Of a stretch of 64,000 bases of DNA, positions 53,078 through 62,005 are shown in pieces. Made by a program: the position numbers and the translations under genes. How positions within the stretch are numbered: the stretch's first letter is position 1; each line of letters opens with the position of its first letter. Below the pieces are notes generated by a model that was given only the letters and a program-made list of their open reading frames with translations, ran no database searches and was not told where the DNA came from. Location of the stretch: the NCBI RefSeq assembly GCF_017104645.1, contig NZ_JAAGPF010000004.1, positions 1 to 64,000 of the forward strand, read 5' to 3'. The stretch comes from Burkholderia sp. Ac-20379. Its GTDB lineage: Bacteria > Pseudomonadota > Gammaproteobacteria > Burkholderiales > Burkholderiaceae.

Positions 53078-53148
53078 GGCCAGGGTGCGGGATGCTAAAC
53101 TGCGCCGCACGCCCGGCCTTTCGGGCGCATGACGACGGCGGTGTGAGG

Positions 53149-53856
53149 ATGAGCAAAGCAGCTGCGGATACCGAAGCCACGGTGCGCCGGCACGGCGGGC
53201 GATATATCTACGAGGAGTTGCGCAAGCAGATCCTGACCTTGAAGCTGAAGCCGGGCTCGCCGCTCGACGAGGTGTCGCTGGCCGAGCAGTTCGGCCTGTC
53301 GCGTTCGCCGGTGCGCGACGCGCTCGCGCGGCTCATCAGCGAAGGGCTCGTCACGATCCTGCCGAACCGCACCACGCTCGTCACGCCGTTCGAGATCGAG
53401 GAATTTCCGAAGTACATCTCGGCGCTGGACCTGATCCAGCGCGCCGTCACGCGGCTCGCCGCGCAGCATCGCAGCGCGGCCGACCTGACGCGCATCCGCG
53501 AGGCCGACGCCGCCTACATGGCCGCGCTCGCGAGCGGCGATTTCCAGGCGATGTCGGAAACCAACAAGGCGTTCCACATGGTCATCGCGCAGGCGGCCAA
53601 CAACCCGTATTTCGTCGGCTACTACGAGCGCCTGCTCGGCGAGGGGCAGCGCCTGCTGCACCTCCATTTCGACTACACGATCAGCTCGGCCAGCGCCACC
53701 GCGCTCGGCCCCGATCACGCCGAGATGATCGACGCGATCGAGCGCAAGGACGCCGATCTCGCCGAACAGATGGCGCACGAACACACCATGCTGTTCCAGA
53801 AGCGCTTCCTCGATTACATGCGGCAGAACATGACCGAATCGATGTCGGTGCGCTGA
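53149..53856 (+). CDS. GntR-family regulator, FCD (FadR) subfamily
   Basis: This 235-residue protein has an N-terminal winged helix (about 20-85): YIYEELRKQILTLKLKPGSP, VSLAEQFGLSRSPVRDALAR. The C-terminal FCD ligand domain (about 95-225) has metal-site residues in ETNKAFHMVIAQAANNPYF and LGPDHAEMIDAIERKD. It follows the hydroxyproline enzymes and precedes the Rieske operon, whose upstream region holds a perfect 14-base palindrome. It is the likely regulator of both units. ATG 53149 has GAGG just upstream. Confidence 0.9.
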   Translation: MSKAAADTEATVRRHGGRYIYEELRKQILTLKLKPGSPLDEVSLAEQFGLSRSPVRDALARLISEGLVTILPNRTTLVTPFEIEEFPKYISALDLIQRAVTRLAAQHRSAADLTRIREADAAYMAALASGDFQAMSETNKAFHMVIAQAANNPYFVGYYERLLGEGQRLLHLHFDYTISSASATALGPDHAEMIDAIERKDADLAEQMAHEHTMLFQKRFLDYMRQNMTESMSVR

Positions 53857-54038
53857 GCGGCCGCGCGCCGCCGCGATCCTGCGTTCCCGCTTCTTCCGCT
53901 TCCCCCGCCCGCTTTTTCCTGTCCTTGTCTGACTCGCGCGCCGCCGCCGGCGCGCGAATCGTCGCGCGCTCGCGTTCCCCGCATTCCGCCGCCTCTCGGT
54001 GTTAACCCATACAGACATTCCGGATTCAGAACACTACG

Positions 54039-54052
54039 CTCTGTATACAGAG
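54039..54052. promoter_or_regulatory. GntR operator candidate, palindrome CTCTGTATACAGAG
   Basis: A perfect 14-base palindrome with the TGTATACA core common for FCD-type GntR proteins, 62 bases before the Rieske start and 183 bases after the GntR stop. Confidence 0.65.
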
Positions 54053-54113
54053 TTCAGAGTTCAAAAAGAATTCGAGCGGGACGGTCCCCATCAATCACTG
54101 GAGGAAGCAAGTC

Positions 54114-55658
54114 ATGAGCGTCAAATCGGACAAACTGGACGAGCCGCGCACCGCGGGCGGTGCGGCACCGGTTGCCAAGAAACTGATTCCCTACGGCGGC
54201 TATTACACGAACAAGATTCCCGATCACGATCCCGAGCTGACGGAAACCGGGCCGGGCACGCCCACCGGCGAATTCATGCGGCGCTTCTGGCACCCGGTGT
54301 GCATGTCGCTCGAACTGACCGATACGCCGCGCTTCCTGAAGATCCTCAACGAGGAACTGGTGGCGTTCCGCGACAAGAGCGGCGCGGTGGGCGTGCTGCA
54401 TGCGCACTGCGTGCACCGCGGCGCGTCGCTCGAATACGGCGCGATCCAGGAGCACGGCATCATGTGCTGCTATCACGGCATGGTGTTCGACGTGGACGGC
54501 ACTTGCCTGCACGTGCCGTTCCCGAAGGGCGAGGAGACGCAGGCCGAGAAGTTCGCCTGTTCGATCCGCCAGGGCGCCTACAAGGCGGTCGAGCGCAACG
54601 GCCTGGTGTTCGCCTACATGGGGCCGCCCGAGGAGGAGCCGCCGTTCCCCGAGTGGGAAGGCGACTTCACGGTGATGGACGGCGACGAACTGGTGCCGTA
54701 CAGCAACTTCCAGCATTGCAACTGGCTGCAGGTGCAGGACAACGCGGCCGACAACTACCACACGGCCGCGCTGCACGCGGGCAAGAGCGTGGTGGGCGGA
54801 CACTTCCAGGGCACCACGTTCGACGAAGTGGGCGCGGCCTCGATGGAAGTGGCGCCCGACATGAATTTCGTGCCGGTGCAGGGCGGCCGCAGCCTGGCCT
54901 GCGCGGGCGCGCGCCGCGTCGACAAGGATCGCCTGTTCGTGCGCGTGCAGCACCAGGTGCTGCCGAACCTGAGCCTGCACGCCTACACGTCCGAGGACGG
55001 CGCGCAGAAGAAGCTGTTCAGCCGCTTCCACATCATTCGCTGGACGGTGCCGGTGGACGACGAGAACAGCAAGATGATCGGCTGGCGCGTGATGGGGCCG
55101 GGCATCGACACGCGCGGCGTCGGCAACAAGGATCTGGTGGGCTACGAGTCGATCGATTTCCTCGAAGGCCAGGTGGCGATGCGCCGCCCCGAGCGCTTCG
55201 GCAAGTACAAGCTCGACGAGCTGCCGCCGATTCCGCCGAACCACCGCGAGCGCGCGCACTACAAGCAGGCGCAATACGCGCCGGGCGACTACGAGGCGAT
55301 CATCAGCCAGCGCCCGATCGCCGTGCATTCGCTCGAACATCCGACGCGCTTCGACGCGGGCCTTTACCAGTTCCGCAAGATGCTGCGCGACGCGGTGCGC
55401 GGCACCAATCCGCCGTCGTCGGCGCAGGGCTTCGTCGAATGGTTCCGCGAGCTGGCCGGCGCGCCGAACAGCTATTGCTCGGGCAACGTGTTCGAGATCG
55501 CCGAGGGCGAGACCGTCGAGGAGGAAGTGGCGCGCCGCCGCAAGGTGCTCAAATCGGTGGTCGAGATCCTGACGCAGAGCGAGCCGATGAAGGGCGCCGA
55601 GCGCGCCGCGTTCGTGCGGGGCCGCTTCGACGAACTCGAGCAATCGCTGAAGCGCTGA
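54114..55658 (+). CDS. Rieske non-heme iron oxygenase, catalytic subunit
   Basis: This 514-residue protein binds its 2Fe-2S Rieske cluster through Cys99-x-His101 and Cys118-x2-His121 (HCVHRG, CCYHGM). The mononuclear iron site is Asp209/Asp213-His216-His221 (DNAADNYHTAALH). It is at the long end for an aromatic-ring or demethylase type oxygenase and fits the phenoxybenzoate/phthalate-like branch. Electrons come from the reductase encoded 83 bases downstream. The substrate is unknown; the surrounding GntR genes and peptide-type ABC transporter suggest a small imported organic compound. ATG 54114 follows GGAGG. Confidence 0.88.
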   Translation: MSVKSDKLDEPRTAGGAAPVAKKLIPYGGYYTNKIPDHDPELTETGPGTPTGEFMRRFWHPVCMSLELTDTPRFLKILNEELVAFRDKSGAVGVLHAHCVHRGASLEYGAIQEHGIMCCYHGMVFDVDGTCLHVPFPKGEETQAEKFACSIRQGAYKAVERNGLVFAYMGPPEEEPPFPEWEGDFTVMDGDELVPYSNFQHCNWLQVQDNAADNYHTAALHAGKSVVGGHFQGTTFDEVGAASMEVAPDMNFVPVQGGRSLACAGARRVDKDRLFVRVQHQVLPNLSLHAYTSEDGAQKKLFSRFHIIRWTVPVDDENSKMIGWRVMGPGIDTRGVGNKDLVGYESIDFLEGQVAMRRPERFGKYKLDELPPIPPNHRERAHYKQAQYAPGDYEAIISQRPIAVHSLEHPTRFDAGLYQFRKMLRDAVRGTNPPSSAQGFVEWFRELAGAPNSYCSGNVFEIAEGETVEEEVARRRKVLKSVVEILTQSEPMKGAERAAFVRGRFDELEQSLKR

Positions 55659-55741
55659 GCCGCTTCTCCGCCAATGCCTTCCCGGCGGCGCGCCCGCCGC
55701 GCGCGAGCGCGCCGCCGGCCAGGGACAAGGAACGACATCGC

Positions 55742-56776
55742 ATGGAAACCGAACTGGAAGCCGAACTGGCCCCCGCGCAGGCGGCGGCCGGCGCCGCGCA
55801 GCGCGCCGCCGATACCCTCGAAGTGAGGGTGAAACAGGTGCGCCACGAAGGGCGCGGCATCAACTCCTACGAACTGGTCAGCCCGGCCGGCGCGCCGCTG
55901 CCGCCGTTCGAGGCCGGCGCGCATATCGACGTCCATCTGAAGCAGGGCACGATTCGCCAGTATTCGCTGAGCAACGCGCCGGGCGAACGGCACCGCTACG
56001 TGATCGCGGTGCTGAAGGACGAGAACGGCCGCGGCGGCTCGCGCGCCGTGCACGAGCAACTGCGCGCCGGCGATCTGGTCACGATCGGTCGGCCGCGCAA
56101 TCACTTCGCGCTGGCGCGCGATGCCGCGCGCGTGATTCTCGTGGCGGGCGGCATCGGCGTCACGCCGATCAAGGCGATGGCGCACGAGCTGGAGGCGCGC
56201 GGCGTCGCGTACGAGATGCACTACTGCGCGCGCAATGCCGAGGCCGCCGCGTTCGGCCCCGAGCTCGACGCGCTGCGCCGCGCCGGCAAGCTGCACGATC
56301 ACCACGACGAAGGGCTCGCGCATTTGCGCTTCGACGTGAAGCAACTGCTCGCGCATCACGCGCCCGGCACGCACGTGTACTACTGCGGCCCGGCCGGCTT
56401 CATGGCCGCCTGCGCCGAAGCGGCCGCGCATTGGCCCGCCGGCACCGTGCACTTCGAGCATTTCAAGGCGCCCGAGCGGCCGCAAGGCGAGCCGGGCGGC
56501 AGCGGCGCGGCGGCAGGCGAATGCGAGGTGACGATCGCGAGCACCGGGCAGGTGGTGATGCTGAAGGCGGGCGAGAGCCTCGTCGACGCGCTCGGCGCGG
56601 CCGGCATCGCGGTGCCCACCTCGTGCTGCGCGGGCCTGTGCGCCACCTGCAAGCTGCGCTATCTCGAAGGCGAGGTGCAGCACAACGACACCATCCTCGA
56701 CGAGGACGAGCGCCGCGATCACCTTACCGCCTGCGTGTCGCTGCCGGCCGGCAAGCGGCTCGTGCTTGATCTCTGA
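55742..56776 (+). CDS. Class IA oxygenase reductase (FMN/NAD domain plus C-terminal 2Fe-2S ferredoxin)
   Basis: This 344-residue protein has a flavin site RQYSLSNAPGE, NAD site LVAGGIGVTPIKAM and CGPAGFM, and a plant-type 2Fe-2S cluster at the C-terminus (SCCAGLCATCKLRYLEG, last ligand in LTACVSLPAGK). This order is that of phthalate/vanillate-type reductases. It passes NADH electrons to the Rieske oxygenase upstream. The first roughly 25 residues are an Ala/Glu-rich extension. Confidence 0.9.
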   Translation: METELEAELAPAQAAAGAAQRAADTLEVRVKQVRHEGRGINSYELVSPAGAPLPPFEAGAHIDVHLKQGTIRQYSLSNAPGERHRYVIAVLKDENGRGGSRAVHEQLRAGDLVTIGRPRNHFALARDAARVILVAGGIGVTPIKAMAHELEARGVAYEMHYCARNAEAAAFGPELDALRRAGKLHDHHDEGLAHLRFDVKQLLAHHAPGTHVYYCGPAGFMAACAEAAAHWPAGTVHFEHFKAPERPQGEPGGSGAAAGECEVTIASTGQVVMLKAGESLVDALGAAGIAVPTSCCAGLCATCKLRYLEGEVQHNDTILDEDERRDHLTACVSLPAGKRLVLDL

Positions 56777-56804
56777 GCCGGCGCGGCATGCCACGGAGCG
56801 GGCC

Positions 56805-58199
56805 ATGACACCGACCTTGCTGAGGATTCCGACACGCCCGGACTACGTCGAGGCTGTCTATGCGTCGCTGGCCGACGCGATCTGCGACGGCACGCTCGCG
56901 CCGGGCATGCGCATCACGCAGGAGGAGATCGCCGAGCGGCTCGCGGTGTCGCGCTCGCCGGTGCTGCAGGCGCTGCGGCTGCTGAAGAAGGACCGGCTGG
57001 TGCAGGACGCGCCGGGACGCGGCGTGCTGGTGGCGCCGCTCGATGCGCCGTGGCTCGCGCATCTGTTCGAGATTCGCGGCACGCTCGACGCGCTGGCCGC
57101 GCAATTGGCGGCACGGCGGCGCGTGACGCTCGATGCACGCTTGCTGGCCGACGGGCGGCGCGTGTCGGCGCAGGGCGCGGTGCGCACGATGATCGACGCG
57201 GACGTGGCGTTTCACTTCGCCGTGTATGCGGCGTCGGGCAATCCGCTGATCGGCGAGACGGCGCGCGTGCATTGGGTGCATCTGCGCCGCGCGATGGGCG
57301 CGATGCTGCAGGTGTCGGGGCAGCGCGCGACGATCTGGGACGAGCACGCGGCGATCGCCGACGCCATCGCGGCCGGCGATGCGGCGCGCGCGGCGCGGCT
57401 GTCGGAGCAGCACACGCAGCGCGCGCACGCGCATCTCGATGCGGAGTTGCGCGCGGCGCTCGAGGCGGGCGCGGCGGCCGTGCATCTGTTCGTGCGCCGC
57501 ACGGCGATCGCCGCGCTGCCCGTGTCGCGGGCGCGCGCCTATCCGGGCGCCTACGACAACTACCCGAGCCTGCCCGACGCGCTGCGCTGGCAGCTCGCGC
57601 GCCGTTTCCGCCAGGCCGGCTCGACGCCGCCGCCCGACGCGGTGGAGCGCGCGACGCGCCACGACGCGTTCCATCTGCATCTGGGCGGCGAGTGGACGGC
57701 CGCCCGCATCGAGCACGGCGAGCTGATCGCCGAGGCGGCCGGCGAGCGCTTCGCGTTCGACTTCGCGATCGCGGGCACCGGCTATGCGATCGATCTGCAC
57801 GCACGGCCCGAGCTGGCCGATTTCGCCGACGAGGTGCTGCTCTGGCGCGACCGCCATCAGCCCGACGCGGCCGACCGTGACGACGCGCTCGGCGCGCATC
57901 CGTACCTGGGCCGCGCGCTCGAATATCTCGAACGCACGCCGGGCGCGGCGCCGTACCTGCGTCATATCCACGTGCACAACCCGGCCGGTTTCGTCAGCTT
58001 CGGCGTGCCGGTGGGGGACGTGCCGTGCATGAAGCGCGACATTCCCGCCGTGATCGCGCGCATCAGCGAGGATCTGTTCGCCGCCGATCTCGACGCCCAT
58101 GCCGCGCGCATGGCGGGCGAGGTGCCGGCCGATTTCCCCGAGTCCGCCTATGCGCACCGGGTCTGGCAACGCGCGGCCGCCCCGGCCGACGCCGCGTGA
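56805..58199 (+). CDS. Fusion of a GntR (FCD) regulator with the C-terminal part of a flavoprotein monooxygenase
   Basis: This 464-residue protein starts at ATG 56805 (GGAG upstream). Residues about 8-75 are a GntR winged helix (VYASLADAICDGTLAPGMRI, SPVLQALRLL), and about 80-210 an FCD domain (AFHFAVYAASGNPLIGE, EHAAIADAIAAGD). From about residue 217 the sequence changes to what resembles the second half of an NAD(P)/FAD-binding oxidoreductase: EAGAAAVHLFVRRTAIAALP, ARAYPGAYDNYPSLPDALRW, FAIAGTGYAIDLHARPELAD, HNPAGFVSFGVPVGDVP. The FAD-binding N-terminus and the glycine-rich NAD loop are missing, so the flavoprotein part cannot be active as such. It looks like an in-frame deletion joining two former genes. 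Assignment of the second half is from memory of related sequences. Confidence 0.7.
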   Translation: MTPTLLRIPTRPDYVEAVYASLADAICDGTLAPGMRITQEEIAERLAVSRSPVLQALRLLKKDRLVQDAPGRGVLVAPLDAPWLAHLFEIRGTLDALAAQLAARRRVTLDARLLADGRRVSAQGAVRTMIDADVAFHFAVYAASGNPLIGETARVHWVHLRRAMGAMLQVSGQRATIWDEHAAIADAIAAGDAARAARLSEQHTQRAHAHLDAELRAALEAGAAAVHLFVRRTAIAALPVSRARAYPGAYDNYPSLPDALRWQLARRFRQAGSTPPPDAVERATRHDAFHLHLGGEWTAARIEHGELIAEAAGERFAFDFAIAGTGYAIDLHARPELADFADEVLLWRDRHQPDAADRDDALGAHPYLGRALEYLERTPGAAPYLRHIHVHNPAGFVSFGVPVGDVPCMKRDIPAVIARISEDLFAADLDAHAARMAGEVPADFPESAYAHRVWQRAAAPADAA

Positions 58200-58214
58200 C
58201 GCCCGGAGCCCGCC

Positions 58215-59204
58215 ATGACGCAACTGACGCATAACGGACGATGGATCGCGGTGCTGCGGCGCACCGCGTGGCAGGCGCTGCCGACGGCGATCGGCATCGT
58301 GATCTTCAACTTCTTCCTGCTCAAGCTGCTCCCCGGCGACGCGGCCGACGTGCTGGCCGGCGAGGCCGGTTCGGCCACCGCCGAAACCATGACGATGCTG
58401 CGCGCCAAGTTCGGCCTCGATCAGCCGATCCTGCATCAGCTCGCCAGCTATCTGTCGCATCTCGCGCATTTCAGCCTCGGCTATTCGCCGCGCTACGACA
58501 TGCCCGTCATGCAGCTGATCCTCGCGCGGCTGCCGAACACGCTGCTGCTGATGGGCACCGCGCTCGCGCTGGCCGTGATCGTCGGCATCGTGCTCGGCGC
58601 GGTGATGGCGCACTGGTCGGGCAAGTGGCCCGATCGCGTGCTGTCGGTGCTGGCGCTGCTGTTCTATTCCACGCCCGGCTTCTGGATCGGCCTGCTCGCG
58701 ATCGTGCTGTTCTCGGTGCGGCTCGGCTGGCTGCCGAGCGGCGGCAACGTGACGATCGGCGCGTCGCTGCACGGCATCGCGTGGCTGATCGATGTGGGCA
58801 AGCACGTGCTGCTGCCGGCCGTGACGCTGGCGGCGTTCTTCGTCGCCATCTACGCGCGGCTGGTGCGCGCGGCGATGCTCGAGGTGCAGCGCCAGGATTT
58901 CGTTCGGACTGCGTATGCCAAGGGCCTGCATCCGGCCCGCGTGACGATCCGCCATGTGCTGCGCAACGCGCTGATGCCGCTCACGACGATGGTCGGCATG
59001 CACGTGGGCACGCTGCTCGGCGGCGCGGCCGTGACCGAGACGGTGTTCAGTTGGCCGGGCCTCGGCCGGCTCGCGCTCGACGCCGTGCTGGCGCGCGATT
59101 TCGACGTGCTGCTCGGCGTGTTGCTGTTGTCGTCGCTGGTGGTGATCGCGGCCAACGTGCTGGTCGATTTGTTGCAGGCGTGGCTCGATCCGCGGATCGC
59201 TTGA
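58215..59204 (+). CDS. Peptide/nickel-type ABC transporter permease (DppB-like)
   Basis: This 329-residue inner-membrane protein has about six membrane segments. Typical features are LLPGDAADVLAGEAGSATAE and the EAA loop YAKGLHPARVTIRHVLRNAL. It pairs with the DppC-like permease encoded 48 bases downstream. It starts 15 bases after the fusion gene. No solute-binding protein gene accompanies the set in this window, though such transporters need one. Confidence 0.92.
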   Translation: MTQLTHNGRWIAVLRRTAWQALPTAIGIVIFNFFLLKLLPGDAADVLAGEAGSATAETMTMLRAKFGLDQPILHQLASYLSHLAHFSLGYSPRYDMPVMQLILARLPNTLLLMGTALALAVIVGIVLGAVMAHWSGKWPDRVLSVLALLFYSTPGFWIGLLAIVLFSVRLGWLPSGGNVTIGASLHGIAWLIDVGKHVLLPAVTLAAFFVAIYARLVRAAMLEVQRQDFVRTAYAKGLHPARVTIRHVLRNALMPLTTMVGMHVGTLLGGAAVTETVFSWPGLGRLALDAVLARDFDVLLGVLLLSSLVVIAANVLVDLLQAWLDPRIA

Positions 59205-59252
59205 CGTTCCGCCGTTCGCTGCGCCGTTTTTCCCTTTCGATGGAGCGTTTCC

Positions 59253-60251
59253 ATGAGCACTGAATCGTCGAACGCGGTGCGAGCCGCCGCGCAATCGGCC
59301 GCCACCGCTTCTCCGTGGCGCAACCAGCTGGCCGGCGCGCTGTTCGGCAAGCTCGCGGCGGGTGCCCCCGGCGCGGCGGGCCAGGCCGCCAGCCCGAGCC
59401 CCGGCCTGCGCACCTGGCGCGCGCTGCTGCGCAACCCGTCGGCCGTGGCCGGCTTGCTGCTGCTGGCCGCGATCGTGCTGCTGGCGCTGTTCGCCTCGAA
59501 ACTGTTCCCGGGCGATCCGCTCGACATGGTGGCCGCGCCGTTCGAATGGCCGGGCACCGATCCGCAATACTGGCTCGGCACCGATTCGCTGGGCCGCGAC
59601 GTGGCGGCCGGGCTGGTGCACGGCGCGCGCGTGTCGCTGCTGATCGGCGCGTCGTCGGCCGGCATCGGGCTCGTGATCGGCACGCTGGTGGGCGCGATCG
59701 GCGGTTATTTCGGGGGCCTGATCGACGATCTGCTGGTGCGCGTCACCGAGCTGTTCCAGACGGTGCCGTCGTTCCTGCTGGTGATCGTGATCGTGGCGAT
59801 CGGCCGGCCCGACGTGACGGTGATCGCGCTGGCGATCGGCATCGCCTCGTGGCCCACGGTGGCGCGCATCGTGCGCGCCGAGTTCCGCCGCCTGCGCCAC
59901 GCCGATTTCGTGCTGGCCGCGCGCAGCCAGGGCTTCGGCAACGGCCGCATCATCTTCGGCGAGATCCTGCCGAACGCGCTGCCGCCGGTGATCGTGACGG
60001 CTTCCGTGATGGTGGCCAGCGCGATCCTGATCGAATCGTCGCTGTCGTTCCTCGGCATGGGCGATCCGAACGTGATCAGTTGGGGCGCGATGATCGGCTT
60101 CGGCCGCGATTCGCTGCGCACCGCCTGGTATCTGACGGCGATCCCCGGCGGCGCGATCGTGGTGGCCGTGCTGGCGCTGAACCTGCTCGGCGATGGCCTG
60201 AACGACGCACTGAACCCGCGCCTCGCGCACCGCTCGGAGCGCCGCGCATGA
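59253..60251 (+). CDS. Peptide/nickel-type ABC transporter permease (DppC-like)
   Basis: This 332-residue inner-membrane protein has an N-terminal extension of about 50 Ala-rich residues before the OppC-type start ([18 protein letters not shown]). Typical motifs are [20 protein letters not shown] and the EAA loop [20 protein letters not shown]. It forms the membrane channel with the DppB-like protein. Its stop overlaps the ATPase start (ATGA). Confidence 0.92.
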   Translation: MSTESSNAVRAAAQSAATASPWRNQLAGALFGKLAAGAPGAAGQAASPSPGLRTWRALLRNPSAVAGLLLLAAIVLLALFASKLFPGDPLDMVAAPFEWPGTDPQYWLGTDSLGRDVAAGLVHGARVSLLIGASSAGIGLVIGTLVGAIGGYFGGLIDDLLVRVTELFQTVPSFLLVIVIVAIGRPDVTVIALAIGIASWPTVARIVRAEFRRLRHADFVLAARSQGFGNGRIIFGEILPNALPPVIVTASVMVASAILIESSLSFLGMGDPNVISWGAMIGFGRDSLRTAWYLTAIPGGAIVVAVLALNLLGDGLNDALNPRLAHRSERRA

Positions 60252-61954
60252 CGAACCTGCTCGAAGTGCGCGACCTGCGCGTGAATTTCGGCGCGCACGA
60301 AGCGGTGCGCGGCATCGATTTCGAAATCCAGGCGGGCGAGACGCTCGCGCTGGTGGGCGAATCGGGATGCGGGAAATCGGCCACCGCGCTGTCGCTGATG
60401 CGGTTGCTGCCCGACACGGCGCGCGTGAGCGGCAGCGTGCGGTTCGACGGCCGCGAGCTGCTGACGCTGACGCCGCGCGAAACGCGCGACCTGCGCGGGC
60501 GCGACATCTCGATGATCTTCCAGGAGCCGATGACGTCGCTGAACCCGGTGCTGTCGATCGGCGAGCAGATCGTCGAGACGCTGCGCCGGCACGAGCCGCT
60601 GTCGCGCGCCGCGGCCCGCGTGCGCGCGATCGAGCTGCTCGATCTCGTGCAGATTCCCGAGCCGGCCCGGCGCTTCGGCGATTACCCGCACGAGCTGTCG
60701 GGCGGCCAGCGCCAGCGCGTGATGATCGCGATGGCGGTGGCGTGCCGGCCGCGCCTGCTGATCGCCGACGAGCCCACCACGGCGCTCGACGTGACGATCC
60801 AGGCGCGCATTCTGGCGCTGCTCGATTCACTGCGGCGCGAGCTGCGCATGGCGCTGCTGCTGATCACGCACGACCTGGGCGTGGTGGCCGATCATGCCGA
60901 TCGCGTCGCGGTCATGCTGGCCGGCCGCAAGGTCGAGGCGCAGCCCACCGCCGCGCTGTTCGCCGCGCCGCGTCACACCTATACACAGGGGCTGCTCAAC
61001 GCGTCGCTGAATCTGGCCGGCGAGCGCCATTACCGCGAGACGTCGCTGCCCGAGATCCGCCACGGCGTGAACCCGGACGGTTCGACCTCGTTCATCGTGG
61101 TGCCGGGCGTGGCGCGGGCGGCACAGCCCGCCGCCGAGGCGGTGCCGGTGCTGCCGGTGGCGGCGCCGCCGCTGCTGGAGATTCGCGATCTGCACGTGGA
61201 GTATGCGCAGCGCGGCGCGCACGGCACGCTGAAGGCCGTGGACGGCGTGTCGCTGACGATCGGCCGCGGCGAGACGGTCGGGCTGGTGGGCGAATCGGGC
61301 TGCGGGAAATCGACGCTGTCGCGCGCCGTGATGCGGCTCGCGCCGGTGGCCGCGGGCGAGATCCGGCTCGACGGCGTGGATCTCGTGCCGCTCGGCGAGC
61401 GCGCGTTGCGGCCGCTGCGCCCGCGCGTGCAGATGGTGTTTCAGGATCCCTACGCATCGCTGAACCCGCGCCGCACGGTCGGCCAGATTCTCGGCCGCGT
61501 GCTGGCCGCCAACGGCGTGCGCGGCGCGCGCGAACGGCAGGCGCGCAGCGCGGCCGCGCTCGACAAGGTGGGGCTGCCCGCCGCCGCGCTGCATCGCTTT
61601 CCGCACGAATTCTCGGGCGGGCAGCGTCAGCGGATCGGCATCGCGCGCGCGCTGGTGCTGGAGCCGGCGCTGCTGATCTGCGACGAGCCGGTGTCGGCGC
61701 TCGACGTGTCGATCCAGGCGCAGATCCTCAACCTGCTGGTGGAATTGAAGGGTTCGCTCGGGCTGTCGCTGCTGTTCATCTCGCACGATCTGTCGGTGGT
61801 GCGCTATCTGGCCGACAGCGTGCACGTGATGCAGCGCGGCAGGATCGTCGAGCACGGCGACCACCGCAGCATCTGGCGCGCGCCGCAGCATCCGTATACG
61901 CGCACGCTGCTCGACGCGGTGCCGGGGCGCGAGGCCGTGGCGCAGGCCGCTTGA
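60248..61954 (+). CDS. Peptide-type ABC transporter ATPase, DppD-DppF fusion
   Basis: This 568-residue cytoplasmic protein contains two complete ATPase domains. The first (1-265) has [29 protein letters not shown] and [10 protein letters not shown]. The second (about 310-565) has [29 protein letters not shown] and [10 protein letters not shown]. OppD/F-type C-terminal extensions ([24 protein letters not shown]) end both halves. Fused forms like this (GsiA/YejF-type) supply both ATPase sites in one chain. ATG 60248 lies within the permease stop. Confidence 0.94.
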   Translation: MTNLLEVRDLRVNFGAHEAVRGIDFEIQAGETLALVGESGCGKSATALSLMRLLPDTARVSGSVRFDGRELLTLTPRETRDLRGRDISMIFQEPMTSLNPVLSIGEQIVETLRRHEPLSRAAARVRAIELLDLVQIPEPARRFGDYPHELSGGQRQRVMIAMAVACRPRLLIADEPTTALDVTIQARILALLDSLRRELRMALLLITHDLGVVADHADRVAVMLAGRKVEAQPTAALFAAPRHTYTQGLLNASLNLAGERHYRETSLPEIRHGVNPDGSTSFIVVPGVARAAQPAAEAVPVLPVAAPPLLEIRDLHVEYAQRGAHGTLKAVDGVSLTIGRGETVGLVGESGCGKSTLSRAVMRLAPVAAGEIRLDGVDLVPLGERALRPLRPRVQMVFQDPYASLNPRRTVGQILGRVLAANGVRGARERQARSAAALDKVGLPAAALHRFPHEFSGGQRQRIGIARALVLEPALLICDEPVSALDVSIQAQILNLLVELKGSLGLSLLFISHDLSVVRYLADSVHVMQRGRIVEHGDHRSIWRAPQHPYTRTLLDAVPGREAVAQAA

Positions 61955-61960
61955 GCCCCG

Positions 61961-61989
61961 GGCGGCCCCGGCTTGGCGCCGGGGCCGCC
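61961..61989. terminator. Bidirectional terminator hairpin
   Basis: A perfect 12-base GC stem with a 5-base loop (arms 61961-61972 and 61978-61989) lies between the convergent ATPase and sulfonate-type binding protein genes. No T-run is present. Confidence 0.6.
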
Positions 61990-62005
61990 GCCCGAAACAT
62001 TCCCG

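Noticed and set aside
47078-53110. A 2010-codon open frame on the minus strand across the ABC/hydroxyproline operon
   Set aside because: It is the antisense shadow of well-supported plus-strand genes in GC-rich DNA: Arg/His/Ala-rich product, no family motif and no ribosome site.
56724-60830. A 1368-codon minus-strand open frame across the Rieske/ABC region
   Set aside because: Same reason: low-complexity Arg/Ala product opposite genes with clear catalytic motifs.
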